Below the pieces are notes generated by a model. It was not told where the DNA came from. It saw nothing but the letters and a program-made list of their open reading frames with translations, and made no database searches. A program made the translations under genes and the position numbers. From Hyphomicrobiales bacterium (GTDB lineage: Bacteria; Pseudomonadota; Alphaproteobacteria; Rhizobiales; Beijerinckiaceae), in the NCBI GenBank assembly GCA_004144595.1, contig SEEM01000036.1:1-33616 (forward strand): a stretch of 33,616 nt of DNA. The letters run 5' to 3'. This document shows positions 9,086-18,338 of the stretch, in pieces; the stretch's first letter is position 1, and every line of letters begins with the position of its first letter.

Positions 9086-10762
9086 ATGCGGCGACTGGGA
9101 CTGACGGCAAAGATCATGATTTTCTTCGCCCTGCTGGCTCTCTCCGGGGCGCTCGGCCTCGCCAGCGCCTTGCAGGGCTTCGACGAGGCCAGGCGGATCG
9201 ATGCCGCCGCCTTCTCGGATATCCGCCTCGCCGGTAGCGCCTCGCTTTTGTCCAGCCGGATCGCGGCCGCCGCGCTGCTCAGCCGGGTCGATCCGGACAG
9301 CTCTCCGGCGGAGATCGAGGCGATGATCGGCAAGCTCGATGCCGCCATCGAGCTCGTCGATGCCGCACGCGCGCATCTGATCTCCGCCCTGCCGGCAAGC
9401 CTGCGCGAAGCCAACCCGACGCTGGATGCGCGGATCAAGACCTTCATCGCCTTCCAGCACGGCATCGTCGATATCGGCCAGCGTATCTCGGCAAAGGCCG
9501 CGGTTCTGGAGGCTGGCGCTGCCGAGGCGCGCGGCAATGTCGACGACATCGTTGCGACGACGGCCGCGCTGCGTGATGAACTCGCGAAGCGTGCGGGCGA
9601 GACCTCCATCCGTGCGGGGGCACGCGCGGAAGCGGTCCGCGGGCGAACAATCCTGTTCGCCGTATTCCTGCCGCTGGGCGGCGGGCTGTTGGCTCTGCTG
9701 ATGCTGCGCAGCCAATTGACGCGACCCCTGCGCGATCTAATGGAAGCGATCCGGCAGGCGGTGGCGTCCGACCGGATCATCGACGTGCCGCATCGCGAGC
9801 GTGCCGACGAGATTGGTCAGCTTGCCCGCGTCGTGCGCCAGCTCAGCGAAATCAGGGCGACGCTGGTGACGCGCGAGAGCGAGGCCGACGATGCGCGGCG
9901 CCTCGAACAGCTCCGCAATGCGGAGCTCGCGGGGATCGCCGACGAGTTCGAGGCGCGGCTCGGCGTCCTGCTCGGCGAGATCGGCCGGGCCAGCGAGATA
10001 CTGCGGATGGCGTTGCAGGATGCCGCCGTCCGCGTGCACCAGATTTCGCGAAGCACCGAGACGGCGGCTGCCTCCGTCGACGGCGCGGGGGCGGACGCGC
10101 GCCGCTCCAGCGAGGCGGCGCTGCGGCTGGAGTTCGTCCTCGGCCAGATCAATCGCGAGGTGAGGCGGGTCTCGGAGATGGCAACCGAGGCGACCCGCGA
10201 GGCGGCCGGAACCCATGCGCTGGTGACGCGCCTGACCGAAAACGCCGCCCAGATCCGCGATGTCGTGGGGATCATCGATGCGGTGGCACGCCAGACCAAT
10301 CTGCTCGCCCTCAATGCGACGATCGAGGCCGCGCGTGCGGGCGCCCATGGTCGTGGCTTCGCTGTCGTCGCCGCCGAGGTGAAGACGCTCGCGAACCAGG
10401 CGTCGGATGCCGCCGGGCGGATCGTGCGCCGGATCGCGCAGGCGGACGAGGCCCTGTCCCATGCTGCCGAAGCGGTGTCGGCGATCGGCGCCAGCGTCTC
10501 GGCGGTCGAGCAGACCGGCACCGAGATCGCGACGATGGTCGGGTCGCATGTCGAGTTGCTCGGCTCGCTCGGCGAAACCGTGGCGCGGATATCGGATGTG
10601 ACGGGCACGGCCGCGCTGGCGATGGGCGAGATCGCAGCCGCCAATCTCCAGACCGTGGGCCAGGCGGATACCGGGGCGGCGAGCGCCCAGGAGCTGGATC
10701 GGCGGATCAACGCCCTGCAGGGGGAGGCTGCCGCCTTCGTCCGGCGGCTGCGGGCGGCCTGA
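9086..10762 (+). CDS. methyl-accepting chemotaxis protein
   Basis: This 558-residue transmembrane receptor has a first membrane helix at about 8-29, a sensor region of about 155 residues predicted as helical, a second membrane helix near 187-207, a HAMP domain (RPLRDLMEAIRQAV...DEIGQL) and a cytoplasmic coiled-coil signalling domain. The signalling tip contains the conserved series ARQTNLLALNATIEAARAG followed by GRGFAVVA and EVKTLANQ, which contacts CheA/CheW. The C-terminus ends soon after the return helix and carries no CheR-binding pentapeptide. I chose the ATG at 9086 because the membrane helix follows directly and CTGAGG lies 5 bases upstream; an ATG at 9056 and a TTG at 9017 are in frame but have poor ribosome sites. 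The ligand is unknown. Confidence 0.93.
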   Translation: MRRLGLTAKIMIFFALLALSGALGLASALQGFDEARRIDAAAFSDIRLAGSASLLSSRIAAAALLSRVDPDSSPAEIEAMIGKLDAAIELVDAARAHLISALPASLREANPTLDARIKTFIAFQHGIVDIGQRISAKAAVLEAGAAEARGNVDDIVATTAALRDELAKRAGETSIRAGARAEAVRGRTILFAVFLPLGGGLLALLMLRSQLTRPLRDLMEAIRQAVASDRIIDVPHRERADEIGQLARVVRQLSEIRATLVTRESEADDARRLEQLRNAELAGIADEFEARLGVLLGEIGRASEILRMALQDAAVRVHQISRSTETAAASVDGAGADARRSSEAALRLEFVLGQINREVRRVSEMATEATREAAGTHALVTRLTENAAQIRDVVGIIDAVARQTNLLALNATIEAARAGAHGRGFAVVAAEVKTLANQASDAAGRIVRRIAQADEALSHAAEAVSAIGASVSAVEQTGTEIATMVGSHVELLGSLGETVARISDVTGTAALAMGEIAAANLQTVGQADTGAASAQELDRRINALQGEAAAFVRRLRAA

Positions 10763-10843
10763 GCTGTTTCGGCGGCACCGGGCTTGCCTCGCGGGCCGAC
10801 TCGGCCCCATCTGCGCCATGCTTTTTTCGACGATGGTTCCGCG

Positions 10844-11935
10844 ATGAGCTGGTCGCCCCAGCAGGATATGGCTTTGACCGCCGTGGCGCGCTGGCTGCAA
10901 GGCGGCGAGCCGCAGCTTTTCCGCATGTTCGGCTATGCCGGCACCGGCAAGACCACGCTCGCGCGCCATATCGCCGAGGCCGTCGATGGCGACGTCGTCT
11001 TCGCCGCCTATACCGGCAAGGCTGCGCTCGTGCTGCGCAACAAGGGCTGCCACGGCGCACAGACCATCCATTCGCTGATCTACCGCTCGCGCGGCGTCGA
11101 CGAGGAGAGCCCGATCTTCGCGCTCAACCGCGACAGCGCAGCCGCCAAGGCGAAGCTCATCATCATCGACGAATGCTCGATGGTCGACGAGGAACTGGGG
11201 AAGGACCTGCTTTCCTTCGGCACGCCGGTGCTGGTGCTCGGCGACCCCGCGCAGTTGCCTCCGGTCAAGGGCGGCGGCTTCTTCACCGAGCAGGAGCCCG
11301 ACATCATGCTCACCGAGGTCCACCGGCAGGCGGCGGACAACCCCATCGTGCGGATGTCGATGATCGTGCGCGAGGGCGGCCAGCTCGAACTCGGCGAATA
11401 CGGTCCGAGCCGCGTTATCAGGCGCGGCGAGATCAATCCCGAGATCGTCATGGGCGCCGACCAGGTGCTGGTCGGCATGAACAAGACGCGGCGCAACTAC
11501 AACGCCCGCATCCGCCAGCTCATGGGGCGCACCGACAACAGCCCCGTCGCTGGCGAGAAGCTGGTCTGCCTGCGCAACGACAAGAGCAAGGGCCTGCTCA
11601 ATGGCGGTTCCTGGATCGTGCAGGAGATCAAGACCTCGAAGAAGGGGTTGGTCACCATGCGGGTGACGCCTGAGGACGATGTCGGCGGCAAGGCGGTCAA
11701 GGTCTCGGTGATGCCGAATTTCTTCGACGGTACCGAGGAGGAGATCCCTTGGGAGCTGCGCAAGCACACCGACGAGTTTACCTTCGGCTATGCGCTGACC
11801 GTGCATAAGTCGCAGGGCTCGCAATGGGACGATGTCGTGCTCTTCGACGAGAGCTTCGCCTTCCGCGAGCACCGCGCCCGCTGGCTCTATACCGGCCTGA
11901 CGCGCGCGGCCGAGGCGATCACGGTCGTGGTCTGA
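10844..11935 (+). CDS. stand-alone RecD-like/AAA_30 superfamily 1 DNA helicase
   Basis: This 363-residue ATPase has Walker A GYAGTGKT (30-37), Walker B IIIDECSMVD, motif III LGDPAQLPPV, motif V VHKSQGSQWDDVV and motif VI YTGLTRA. This order is that of superfamily 1B helicases related to RecD and Dda, and it is short compared with RecD (about 600) because N-terminal domains are missing. The segment around 200-310 contains an inserted beta-rich region typical of the family. No recB or recC lies nearby, so it is not part of RecBCD. The ATG at 10844 is the first in-frame ATG; its ribosome site is weak. It is 81 bases after the chemoreceptor gene and 22 bases before the next gene. A role in replication or repair is inferred. 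Confidence 0.88.
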   Translation: MSWSPQQDMALTAVARWLQGGEPQLFRMFGYAGTGKTTLARHIAEAVDGDVVFAAYTGKAALVLRNKGCHGAQTIHSLIYRSRGVDEESPIFALNRDSAAAKAKLIIIDECSMVDEELGKDLLSFGTPVLVLGDPAQLPPVKGGGFFTEQEPDIMLTEVHRQAADNPIVRMSMIVREGGQLELGEYGPSRVIRRGEINPEIVMGADQVLVGMNKTRRNYNARIRQLMGRTDNSPVAGEKLVCLRNDKSKGLLNGGSWIVQEIKTSKKGLVTMRVTPEDDVGGKAVKVSVMPNFFDGTEEEIPWELRKHTDEFTFGYALTVHKSQGSQWDDVVLFDESFAFREHRARWLYTGLTRAAEAITVVV

Positions 11936-11957
11936 GCTTTACTTGAAGGGAGCGGTC

Positions 11958-12377
11958 ATGGCGAAGGACGAGCCTCAGGACCCGGCGGCTTCCCGGCTGA
12001 TCGACGAGAAGATCGAGTCGCTCGCCAACTGGCGCGGCGCGATGCTCGCGCGGATGCGGGGGCTGATCCGCGAGGCCGATCCCGATGTGGTCGAGGAGGT
12101 GAAGTGGCGCGGCGTGCCGGTCTGGTCGCATGGCGGGATCATGTGCACCGGCGAGACCTACAAGAGCGTGGTCAAGCTGACCTTCATGAAAGGCGCATCC
12201 TTGGAGGACCCGGCCGGCTTGTTCAATTCAAGCCTGGAGGGCAATGCCCGCCGCGCCATCGATATCCGCGAGGGCGAGGCGATCGATGCGGAGGCTTTCA
12301 AGGCTCTCATCCGCGAGGCTGTCGCACTCAACGCAGCCCGTCCGAAATCCGGCTCAAGGCGGGAAACGGATTTCTAG
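11958..12377 (+). CDS. DUF1801 domain protein
   Basis: This 139-residue cytoplasmic protein of the DUF1801 (YdhG-like) type has an N-terminal helical part and the pattern EEVKWRGVPVWSHGGIMCTG, then VVKLTFMKGASL and EGNARRAIDIREGE. These blocks are typical of the family. The function of the family is not established. The ATG at 11958 has GGGAG 7 bases upstream; an in-frame TTG at 11943 is less likely. It follows the helicase gene with a 22-base gap and probably shares its transcript. Confidence 0.82.
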   Translation: MAKDEPQDPAASRLIDEKIESLANWRGAMLARMRGLIREADPDVVEEVKWRGVPVWSHGGIMCTGETYKSVVKLTFMKGASLEDPAGLFNSSLEGNARRAIDIREGEAIDAEAFKALIREAVALNAARPKSGSRRETDF

Positions 12378-12449
12378 GAAGCGCGCAAAAGCGGCGCGAT
12401 CCAGCGTTTGCTCCGGGTCGGCCTCGCCGAACATTGCCGGATTGTCCTG

Positions 12450-12465
12450 AAAGCCGTCGGCTTTT
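12450..12465 (+). terminator. short hairpin with T-run after DUF1801 gene
   Basis: AAAGCC (12450-12455) and GGCTTT (12459-12464) form a 6-bp stem with a 3-base loop followed by one more T. It is a weak intrinsic terminator candidate about 75 bases after the DUF1801 gene and before the DUF1800 gene. Confidence 0.3.
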
Positions 12466-12515
12466 CGCCATAGTCGGTACTCATCCTCACGCCACGACCA
12501 GCGGAGGCCTCGCAG

Positions 12516-13979
<1,464 letters not shown>

Positions 13980-13984
13980 CGCCG

Positions 13985-15235
13985 ATGGTCGACCATGACG
14001 ATGACGATTGCGAACGGATGACGCCGTCCCGCCGCGCCGTGCTCGGCGCAGCGGGCGCGATCTTCGCCTGGTCCTTCGTGCCGAAATTCGCCTATGCGGC
14101 GGCGGGCTCGCGCGATCCACGCTTTGTGCTGGTGATTTTGCGCGGCGCGCTCGACGGGCTCTCGGCCGTGCCGCCGATCGGCGATCCCGATTATGCCGGC
14201 CTGCGCGAGGGTATCGCGATCGCCAAGGACGGGCCGGAGGCGGCGTTGCCGCTGGACGGCTTCTTCTACCTGCACCCGGCCATGCCGAACCTGGCGCGGC
14301 TCTACCGGCAGGGGCAGGCGACCGTCGTTCACGCGGCGGCGACCGGCTATCGCGAGCGCTCGCATTTCGACGGACAGGACGTTCTGGAAAGCGGCCAGCC
14401 GGGGGCGGGCGCGACGCAGAGCGGCTGGCTCAACCGCCTGATCGCAACCCTGCCCGCCGGCGAGGGCATCTCGCGCAAGGGCGTGCTGGGCGTCGGGGTG
14501 GTGCCGCCGCTGGTGGTGCGCGGCGACGCGCCGGTGCTGGGCTGGGCGCCGCCGCGGATGGCGCGCGCCGGCAGCGACCTGACGATGCGGCTCGCCGATC
14601 TCTACGGCCAGCGCGATCCGGGCCTGGCGCAGGCCCTGGCGCAGGCGATCGAAACCGAAGGGCTGGCGCAAAGGCGCGGCATGGCCGGCGAGCAGAAGGG
14701 TGGCGGCGGGCCGGACTCGGCCGACGGCATGCGCCGCATCGCCGAGGGGGCGGCGGCACTGGTCGGCGCCGATGACGGGCCGCGGATCGCCGCTCTGGCT
14801 TTCGAGGGCTGGGATACCCACGCCAACGAGGGGGGGGCCAAAGGCAGGCTGGCCAATCTGCTCGGCGGGCTCGACGGTGCCTTCGCCGCCTTCGAGCAGG
14901 GGCTCGCTCCGGTCTGGAAGGATACGGTCGTGATGGTCGCGACCGAGTTCGGGCGCACGGCAGCGGTCAATGGAACGACCGGCACCGACCATGGCACCGG
15001 CACGGTGGCCTTCCTCGTCGGAGGCGGCGTGAAGGGCGGCCGGATCGTCGCCGACTGGCCGGGCCTGAAGCCCGAGCAGCTCTATCAGAACCGTGACCTG
15101 AAGCCGACGACCGATATCCGTGCGGTCGCCAAGGGCGTGGTCTCGGACCTCTTCGGGTTGTCCGGCCCCGTTCTGGCGGAGAAGGTGTTTCCCGAGACCG
15201 GCGGGCTCGCGCCGATGTCAGGGCTTATCGCCTGA
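13985..15235 (+). CDS. DUF1501 family protein with Tat-type signal
   Basis: This 416-residue protein begins with an acidic stretch and then TPSRRAVLGAAGA, a twin-arginine motif with a hydrophobic stretch ending near AYAAA, so it is probably exported folded to the periplasm. The body has LRGALDGLSAV, EGWDTHANEG, ATEFGRTAAVNG and TDHGTG, conserved in DUF1501, a family related in fold to alkaline phosphatases and sulfatases. The Asp and His residues in these blocks could bind metal. The function is unproven. The ATG at 13985 was chosen over the GTG at 13976, which lies within the ribosome-binding GGAGG (13972-13976). It forms an operon with the DUF1800 gene, and its last 11 bases overlap the convergent hydrolase-TPR gene. 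Confidence 0.88.
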   Translation: MVDHDDDDCERMTPSRRAVLGAAGAIFAWSFVPKFAYAAAGSRDPRFVLVILRGALDGLSAVPPIGDPDYAGLREGIAIAKDGPEAALPLDGFFYLHPAMPNLARLYRQGQATVVHAAATGYRERSHFDGQDVLESGQPGAGATQSGWLNRLIATLPAGEGISRKGVLGVGVVPPLVVRGDAPVLGWAPPRMARAGSDLTMRLADLYGQRDPGLAQALAQAIETEGLAQRRGMAGEQKGGGGPDSADGMRRIAEGAAALVGADDGPRIAALAFEGWDTHANEGGAKGRLANLLGGLDGAFAAFEQGLAPVWKDTVVMVATEFGRTAAVNGTTGTDHGTGTVAFLVGGGVKGGRIVADWPGLKPEQLYQNRDLKPTTDIRAVAKGVVSDLFGLSGPVLAEKVFPETGGLAPMSGLIA

Positions 15236-16298
15236 AGACGGTCCGCAGTCGCGCTACTCGGCCGCGCACCCGGCAGCGGGCCAAGTGCAGGCGGTCGCGC
15301 CATGTCGCAGAGCCGGCTGTGGCGAGCGCGCGTGCCAGGATGATGGCGGCTTCCTCGAAGCGCCCAGCGTCGTGGAGGGCATTCGACCAGACGCGCAGCA
15401 TCGCCGGATGATCATCCGTGAGCGCGACGGCTCGCTCCAGTGCGGACAAGGCTTCCTCGGTCCGGCCGGCGAAGCGAAGCTGTTCAGCCTGCGTCACCCA
15501 GGTGAAATGCGCGGTGGGATTAAGGTCGAGGGCGCGGCGGGCGAAGGTGACACCGCGCTCCGGATTGCGTCGCCCGGCGGAACAGGCGAGCGCGGCGAAA
15601 TAGGATGCGGAGTTGCTGCGGTGTCGGCGCGCGGCCAGCGTCAAGGCCGTGTAGTCCATAGCCCCGGCGAGGGCGCCGAGTACCAGCGGGCGAAGCAGGC
15701 CGCACTCGGCGAGATAGCCGCCGGAGGGGTGGCCGGAAAAGGGCAAGGCGATGCGTCGGACGCCCATTTCCAGCGCGATCAGGTCGATATGGCGGCGGTC
15801 GAGAGCATGCGCGGAGTCGTAGACGATGACCGCTGGCAGATCCGCTGGAAGCGGCCCTGCGAGTTCGGGCTGCCAGCGATTGCCGCGCACCGCATTGGCC
15901 CAGCGGGTATCGAAATCCGCCTTGCCCGGATGCAGGCTGTATTGCGGCGAGATGGCCAGCGCGCTCGTCGCGCCGATCATGCTGCCGAAGCGGAGCGCGG
16001 CATAGCCGCCCATGCTCGAGCCGTAGGCCAGCACGTGCCGATAAGGCACGGTCGCTGCGGCGATCGCCGCCACCATCCCGCGCCATTCCGGCTCCTGATA
16101 CCAGGTGTTGCGCCGGTTCACGACATGAATCGCGGGGATGCCGGCCTGCGCCAAGACCGCCTCGCCGAAGGTCGGGCGGTCGAGATTTGGATCGTCCGTA
16201 AAGGAGTCGAAGGTGACGACGCAGTCCTCGCCCGGGCGTCGGACTGCCTTGACCAGCAGGTTGTCCGACCGAAAGAGGGTGGCAGTCGTCCCATCCAC
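15225..16298 (-). CDS. alpha/beta hydrolase-like protein with C-terminal TPR-type repeats
   Basis: This 357-residue protein has an N-terminal alpha/beta hydrolase-like half with the nucleophile-elbow motif YGSSMGGYAAL at about residue 95 and LPFSGHPSGGY, which may hold the catalytic histidine. The C-terminal part (about 240-340) has two or three degenerate helical repeats of TPR type, for example TWVTQAEQLRFAGRTEEAL and RVWSNALHDAGRFEEAAI. The first residues (TATLFRSDNLLV) suggest a cytoplasmic protein without a signal. The only usable start is the GTG at 16298, since a stop codon lies just upstream in frame; no good ribosome site is visible. It begins 24 bases after the leuD stop, so it may be read from the leu transcript. 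The end overlaps the DUF1501 gene by 11 bases, tail to tail. Its substrate is unknown. Confidence 0.82.
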   Translation of the reverse strand: MDGTTATLFRSDNLLVKAVRRPGEDCVVTFDSFTDDPNLDRPTFGEAVLAQAGIPAIHVVNRRNTWYQEPEWRGMVAAIAAATVPYRHVLAYGSSMGGYAALRFGSMIGATSALAISPQYSLHPGKADFDTRWANAVRGNRWQPELAGPLPADLPAVIVYDSAHALDRRHIDLIALEMGVRRIALPFSGHPSGGYLAECGLLRPLVLGALAGAMDYTALTLAARRHRSNSASYFAALACSAGRRNPERGVTFARRALDLNPTAHFTWVTQAEQLRFAGRTEEALSALERAVALTDDHPAMLRVWSNALHDAGRFEEAAIILARALATAGSATWRDRLHLARCRVRGRVARLRTVFRR

Positions 16299-16322
16299 CG
16301 TTCGCGAACCGATACCCGCGCC

Positions 16323-16925
16323 TCAGGCCCAGGCGCGCTGCTTCAGCTTTTCCTCATAGGCGTCGATCTTCGTGCCCTTCTCCATGGTCAGGCCGATATC
16401 GTCGAGGCCGTTCAGCAGGCAGTGCTTGCGGAACGGATCGATCTCGAAGGTGATCTCGCCTCCGTCCGGGCCCTTGATCGTCTGGCTCGCCAGATCGATC
16501 GTCAGCGTCGCGTTCGAGCCGCGCTCGGCGTCGTCGAACAGCATGTCGAGCTGCTGGGGCGTGACCTTGATCGGCAGGATGCCGTTCTTGAAGCAGTTAT
16601 TGTAGAAGATGTCGGCGAAGCTGGTGGAGATCACGCAGCGGATGCCGAAATCGAGCAGCGCCCAGGGCGCATGTTCGCGCGAGGAGCCGCAGCCGAAATT
16701 ATCGCCGGCGACGAGGATCTCGGCCTTGCGATAGGCCGGCTGGTTCAGCACGAAATCGGGGTTCTCCGAGCCGTCGTCCTTGTAGCGCATCTCCGAGAAC
16801 AGCGCGCTGCCGAGGCCGGTGCGCTTGATCGTCTTCAGGTACTGCTTGGGGATGATCATGTCGGTATCGACATTGACCACCTTCATGGGCGCGGGCGTCG
16901 AGGTCAGGGTGGTGAAGGGCTGCAT
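16323..16925 (-). CDS. leuD: 3-isopropylmalate dehydratase small subunit LeuD
   Basis: This 200-residue subunit pairs with LeuC to isomerise 2-isopropylmalate to 3-isopropylmalate in leucine biosynthesis. The length is the normal 200 or so. Diagnostic motifs are [16 protein letters not shown] near the N-terminus, [34 protein letters not shown] and [18 protein letters not shown]. The ATG at 16923-16925 has GGAG 9 bases upstream and gives the usual LeuD N-terminus (MQPFTTLTS). The frame is open further upstream and a TTG overlapping the lysE-like stop would add about 22 basic residues; I consider this unlikely. It lies 59 bases after the LysE-family gene. Confidence 0.97.
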   Translation of the reverse strand: MQPFTTLTSTPAPMKVVNVDTDMIIPKQYLKTIKRTGLGSALFSEMRYKDDGSENPDFVLNQPAYRKAEILVAGDNFGCGSSREHAPWALLDFGIRCVISTSFADIFYNNCFKNGILPIKVTPQQLDMLFDDAERGSNATLTIDLASQTIKGPDGGEITFEIDPFRKHCLLNGLDDIGLTMEKGTKIDAYEEKLKQRAWA

Positions 16926-16984
16926 GGCGGAAGCTCCGATGGGCCTTTTGGCGATGTTCTTGCGGATTGTGGCGATGAAGCGTT

Positions 16985-17617
16985 TCAAAGCTGCGAGGTC
17001 AGCAGCTTGAAGCTGGCGAAGGCGAAGAAGGCGGCAAGGCAGGCCTCGGCCCGGCGGCGGATGCGGCGATAGCCCGCGATCATCGATGCCGTCGAGAACA
17101 GCACGGCATAGAACTGGTTGATCGCGAGCGAGATCAGCATGCAGCCGCCGATGATCGCATAGAGCACGACCGGCGGCGTATCGGGCCGCAGGGCGAGCGC
17201 GATGATCGCCGTCCAGCTCAGGATCGCCTTCGGGTTGGTGATGTGCATGAGATAGCCGCGCAGGAAAGTGCGGCGACCCGAAGTGGCAGCCTTCACGGCG
17301 GGCATCTCGGTGCGCATCGCCGAGCGGGCCGAGCGCCAGGCGAGGAACAGCAGGTAGAGGCCGCCGACGATCTTGATGGCGTAGAGCGCGCCCGGATGGG
17401 CCACGACGATGCCGGTGACGCCGACGGCGGCGAGGATGCCCCATGTCAGGGAGCCTGCCGTGACGCCGAGCGCCAGGGTGGAGCCGGCGGCGCGGCCGCG
17501 CTCCATCGAGGTCGCCATGACCTGGAGATTGCTCGGGCCGGGGCTCGCCACCGCCAGGATGAAGGCCGAGTAGACCAGCATCAGGCCGGGCAGGTTGTGG
17601 ATCAGTTCGTCGAGCAT
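16985..17617 (-). CDS. LysE/RhtB family amino-acid exporter
   Basis: This 210-residue inner-membrane protein has about six predicted helices and the family signature near the N-terminus ([21 protein letters not shown]). Other features are [31 protein letters not shown] and [19 protein letters not shown], all typical of LysE-type translocators, which export amino acids or their derivatives by proton exchange. The ATG at 17615-17617 is 3 bases past the stop of the metallopeptidase-like gene, so translation is probably coupled. It sits between leuC and leuD in one operon. A role in exporting leucine or a related compound is possible but only inferred from position. Confidence 0.92.
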   Translation of the reverse strand: MLDELIHNLPGLMLVYSAFILAVASPGPSNLQVMATSMERGRAAGSTLALGVTAGSLTWGILAAVGVTGIVVAHPGALYAIKIVGGLYLLFLAWRSARSAMRTEMPAVKAATSGRRTFLRGYLMHITNPKAILSWTAIIALALRPDTPPVVLYAIIGGCMLISLAINQFYAVLFSTASMIAGYRRIRRRAEACLAAFFAFASFKLLTSQL

Positions 17618-17620
17618 CGC

Positions 17621-18070
17621 CTAGCGCTCCGCCGCGGCTTCAATGGCTTCCATGTCCTCGTCGGAGAAGCCGAAATGGTGGCCGATCTCGTGGATCATGA
17701 CATGGCTGACGATGGCCCCCAGGCTCTCGTCATGTTCGGCCCAGTAGTCGAGGATTGGCCGGCGATATAGGTGGATGGTGTTGGGCATCTGGCCGGTCTG
17801 CGGTGAATAGCCCTGCTGCGGCAGGCCGACGCCGCTGAACAGGCCGAGCAGGTCGAAGGGACTCTCCGCCTCCAGCTCCTTCAGCACGTCGTCCTCGGGA
17901 AACTCCGTGACGTTGAAGATCACGTCCGAGCAGAGCGCGCGGAACTCCTCCGGCAGGCGGTCGAAGGCGGCCTGGGCCAGGATTTCGAACGCCTCCCGCG
18001 ACGGCGCCTTTGCTCCGTCCCAGTCGATCTCTGCTGTTGTCGTGACCCTGGCGTCCACGGTCTTGCTCAT
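17621..18070 (-). CDS. zincin-like metallopeptidase domain protein (DUF1025-type)
   Basis: This is a 149-residue protein whose C-terminal end holds [15 protein letters not shown]. The HExxH at about 127-131 and the acidic residues after it match the short zincin-like family (DUF1025, metallopeptidase family M48/M54-like folds). Earlier residues include [12 protein letters not shown], and [11 protein letters not shown] before the metal site. The natural substrate is unknown, and many members are small proteins of unclear activity. The ATG at 18068-18070 overlaps the preceding gene's stop as TGATG; a longer frame start at 18100 lies within that preceding gene and is rejected. It is the second of three genes between leuC and leuD. 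Confidence 0.87.
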   Translation of the reverse strand: MSKTVDARVTTTAEIDWDGAKAPSREAFEILAQAAFDRLPEEFRALCSDVIFNVTEFPEDDVLKELEAESPFDLLGLFSGVGLPQQGYSPQTGQMPNTIHLYRRPILDYWAEHDESLGAIVSHVMIHEIGHHFGFSDEDMEAIEAAAER

Positions 18071-18315
18071 CACCAGATTTTCAGTTGATGGCCGAGCCAC
18101 CAGGCCAGCACGATGACGCCGAGGAGCGAGAGGGAACGGCCGATGCGCCGCCCCCAGATCTCGACCTTGTCGCCCTCGGGCGCATCGGCGCCCGAGAAAT
18201 GGTCGGCCGCCCGGCCCATCGAGGAGCCGAGCAGACTTTCGCTGTCGCGCTTGACCCGGTTCAGCGCCGCCTTGGCCTCTGCGGCGCGGGCGGTCTCGCG
18301 GGGATCGTTCGACAT
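18070..18315 (-). CDS. small membrane protein, hypothetical
   Basis: This 81-residue protein has a charged, helical first part (ETARAAEAKAALNRVKRD) and one C-terminal hydrophobic helix (SLLGVIVLAWWLGHQLKIW), so it is probably anchored in the inner membrane. I recognise no family. The ATG at 18313-18315 lies 23 bases after the leuC stop, and its stop shares one base with the start of the metallopeptidase gene (TGATG). The tight packing and high third-position GC support it as a real gene. The longer open frame to 18537 runs through leuC and is a shadow. Confidence 0.75.
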   Translation of the reverse strand: MSNDPRETARAAEAKAALNRVKRDSESLLGSSMGRAADHFSGADAPEGDKVEIWGRRIGRSLSLLGVIVLAWWLGHQLKIW

Positions 18316-18338
18316 GGTCAGCTCCCCGCCTGTCTGCG

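Noticed and set aside
9737..11872. 711-codon minus-strand open frame across the chemoreceptor and helicase genes
   Set aside because: It spans two well-supported genes in the antisense direction and has a low-complexity Arg/His/Asp composition.
15120..17072. 650-codon plus-strand open frame opposite the hydrolase and leuD
   Set aside because: It is the shadow of the real minus-strand genes, whose motifs are clear.
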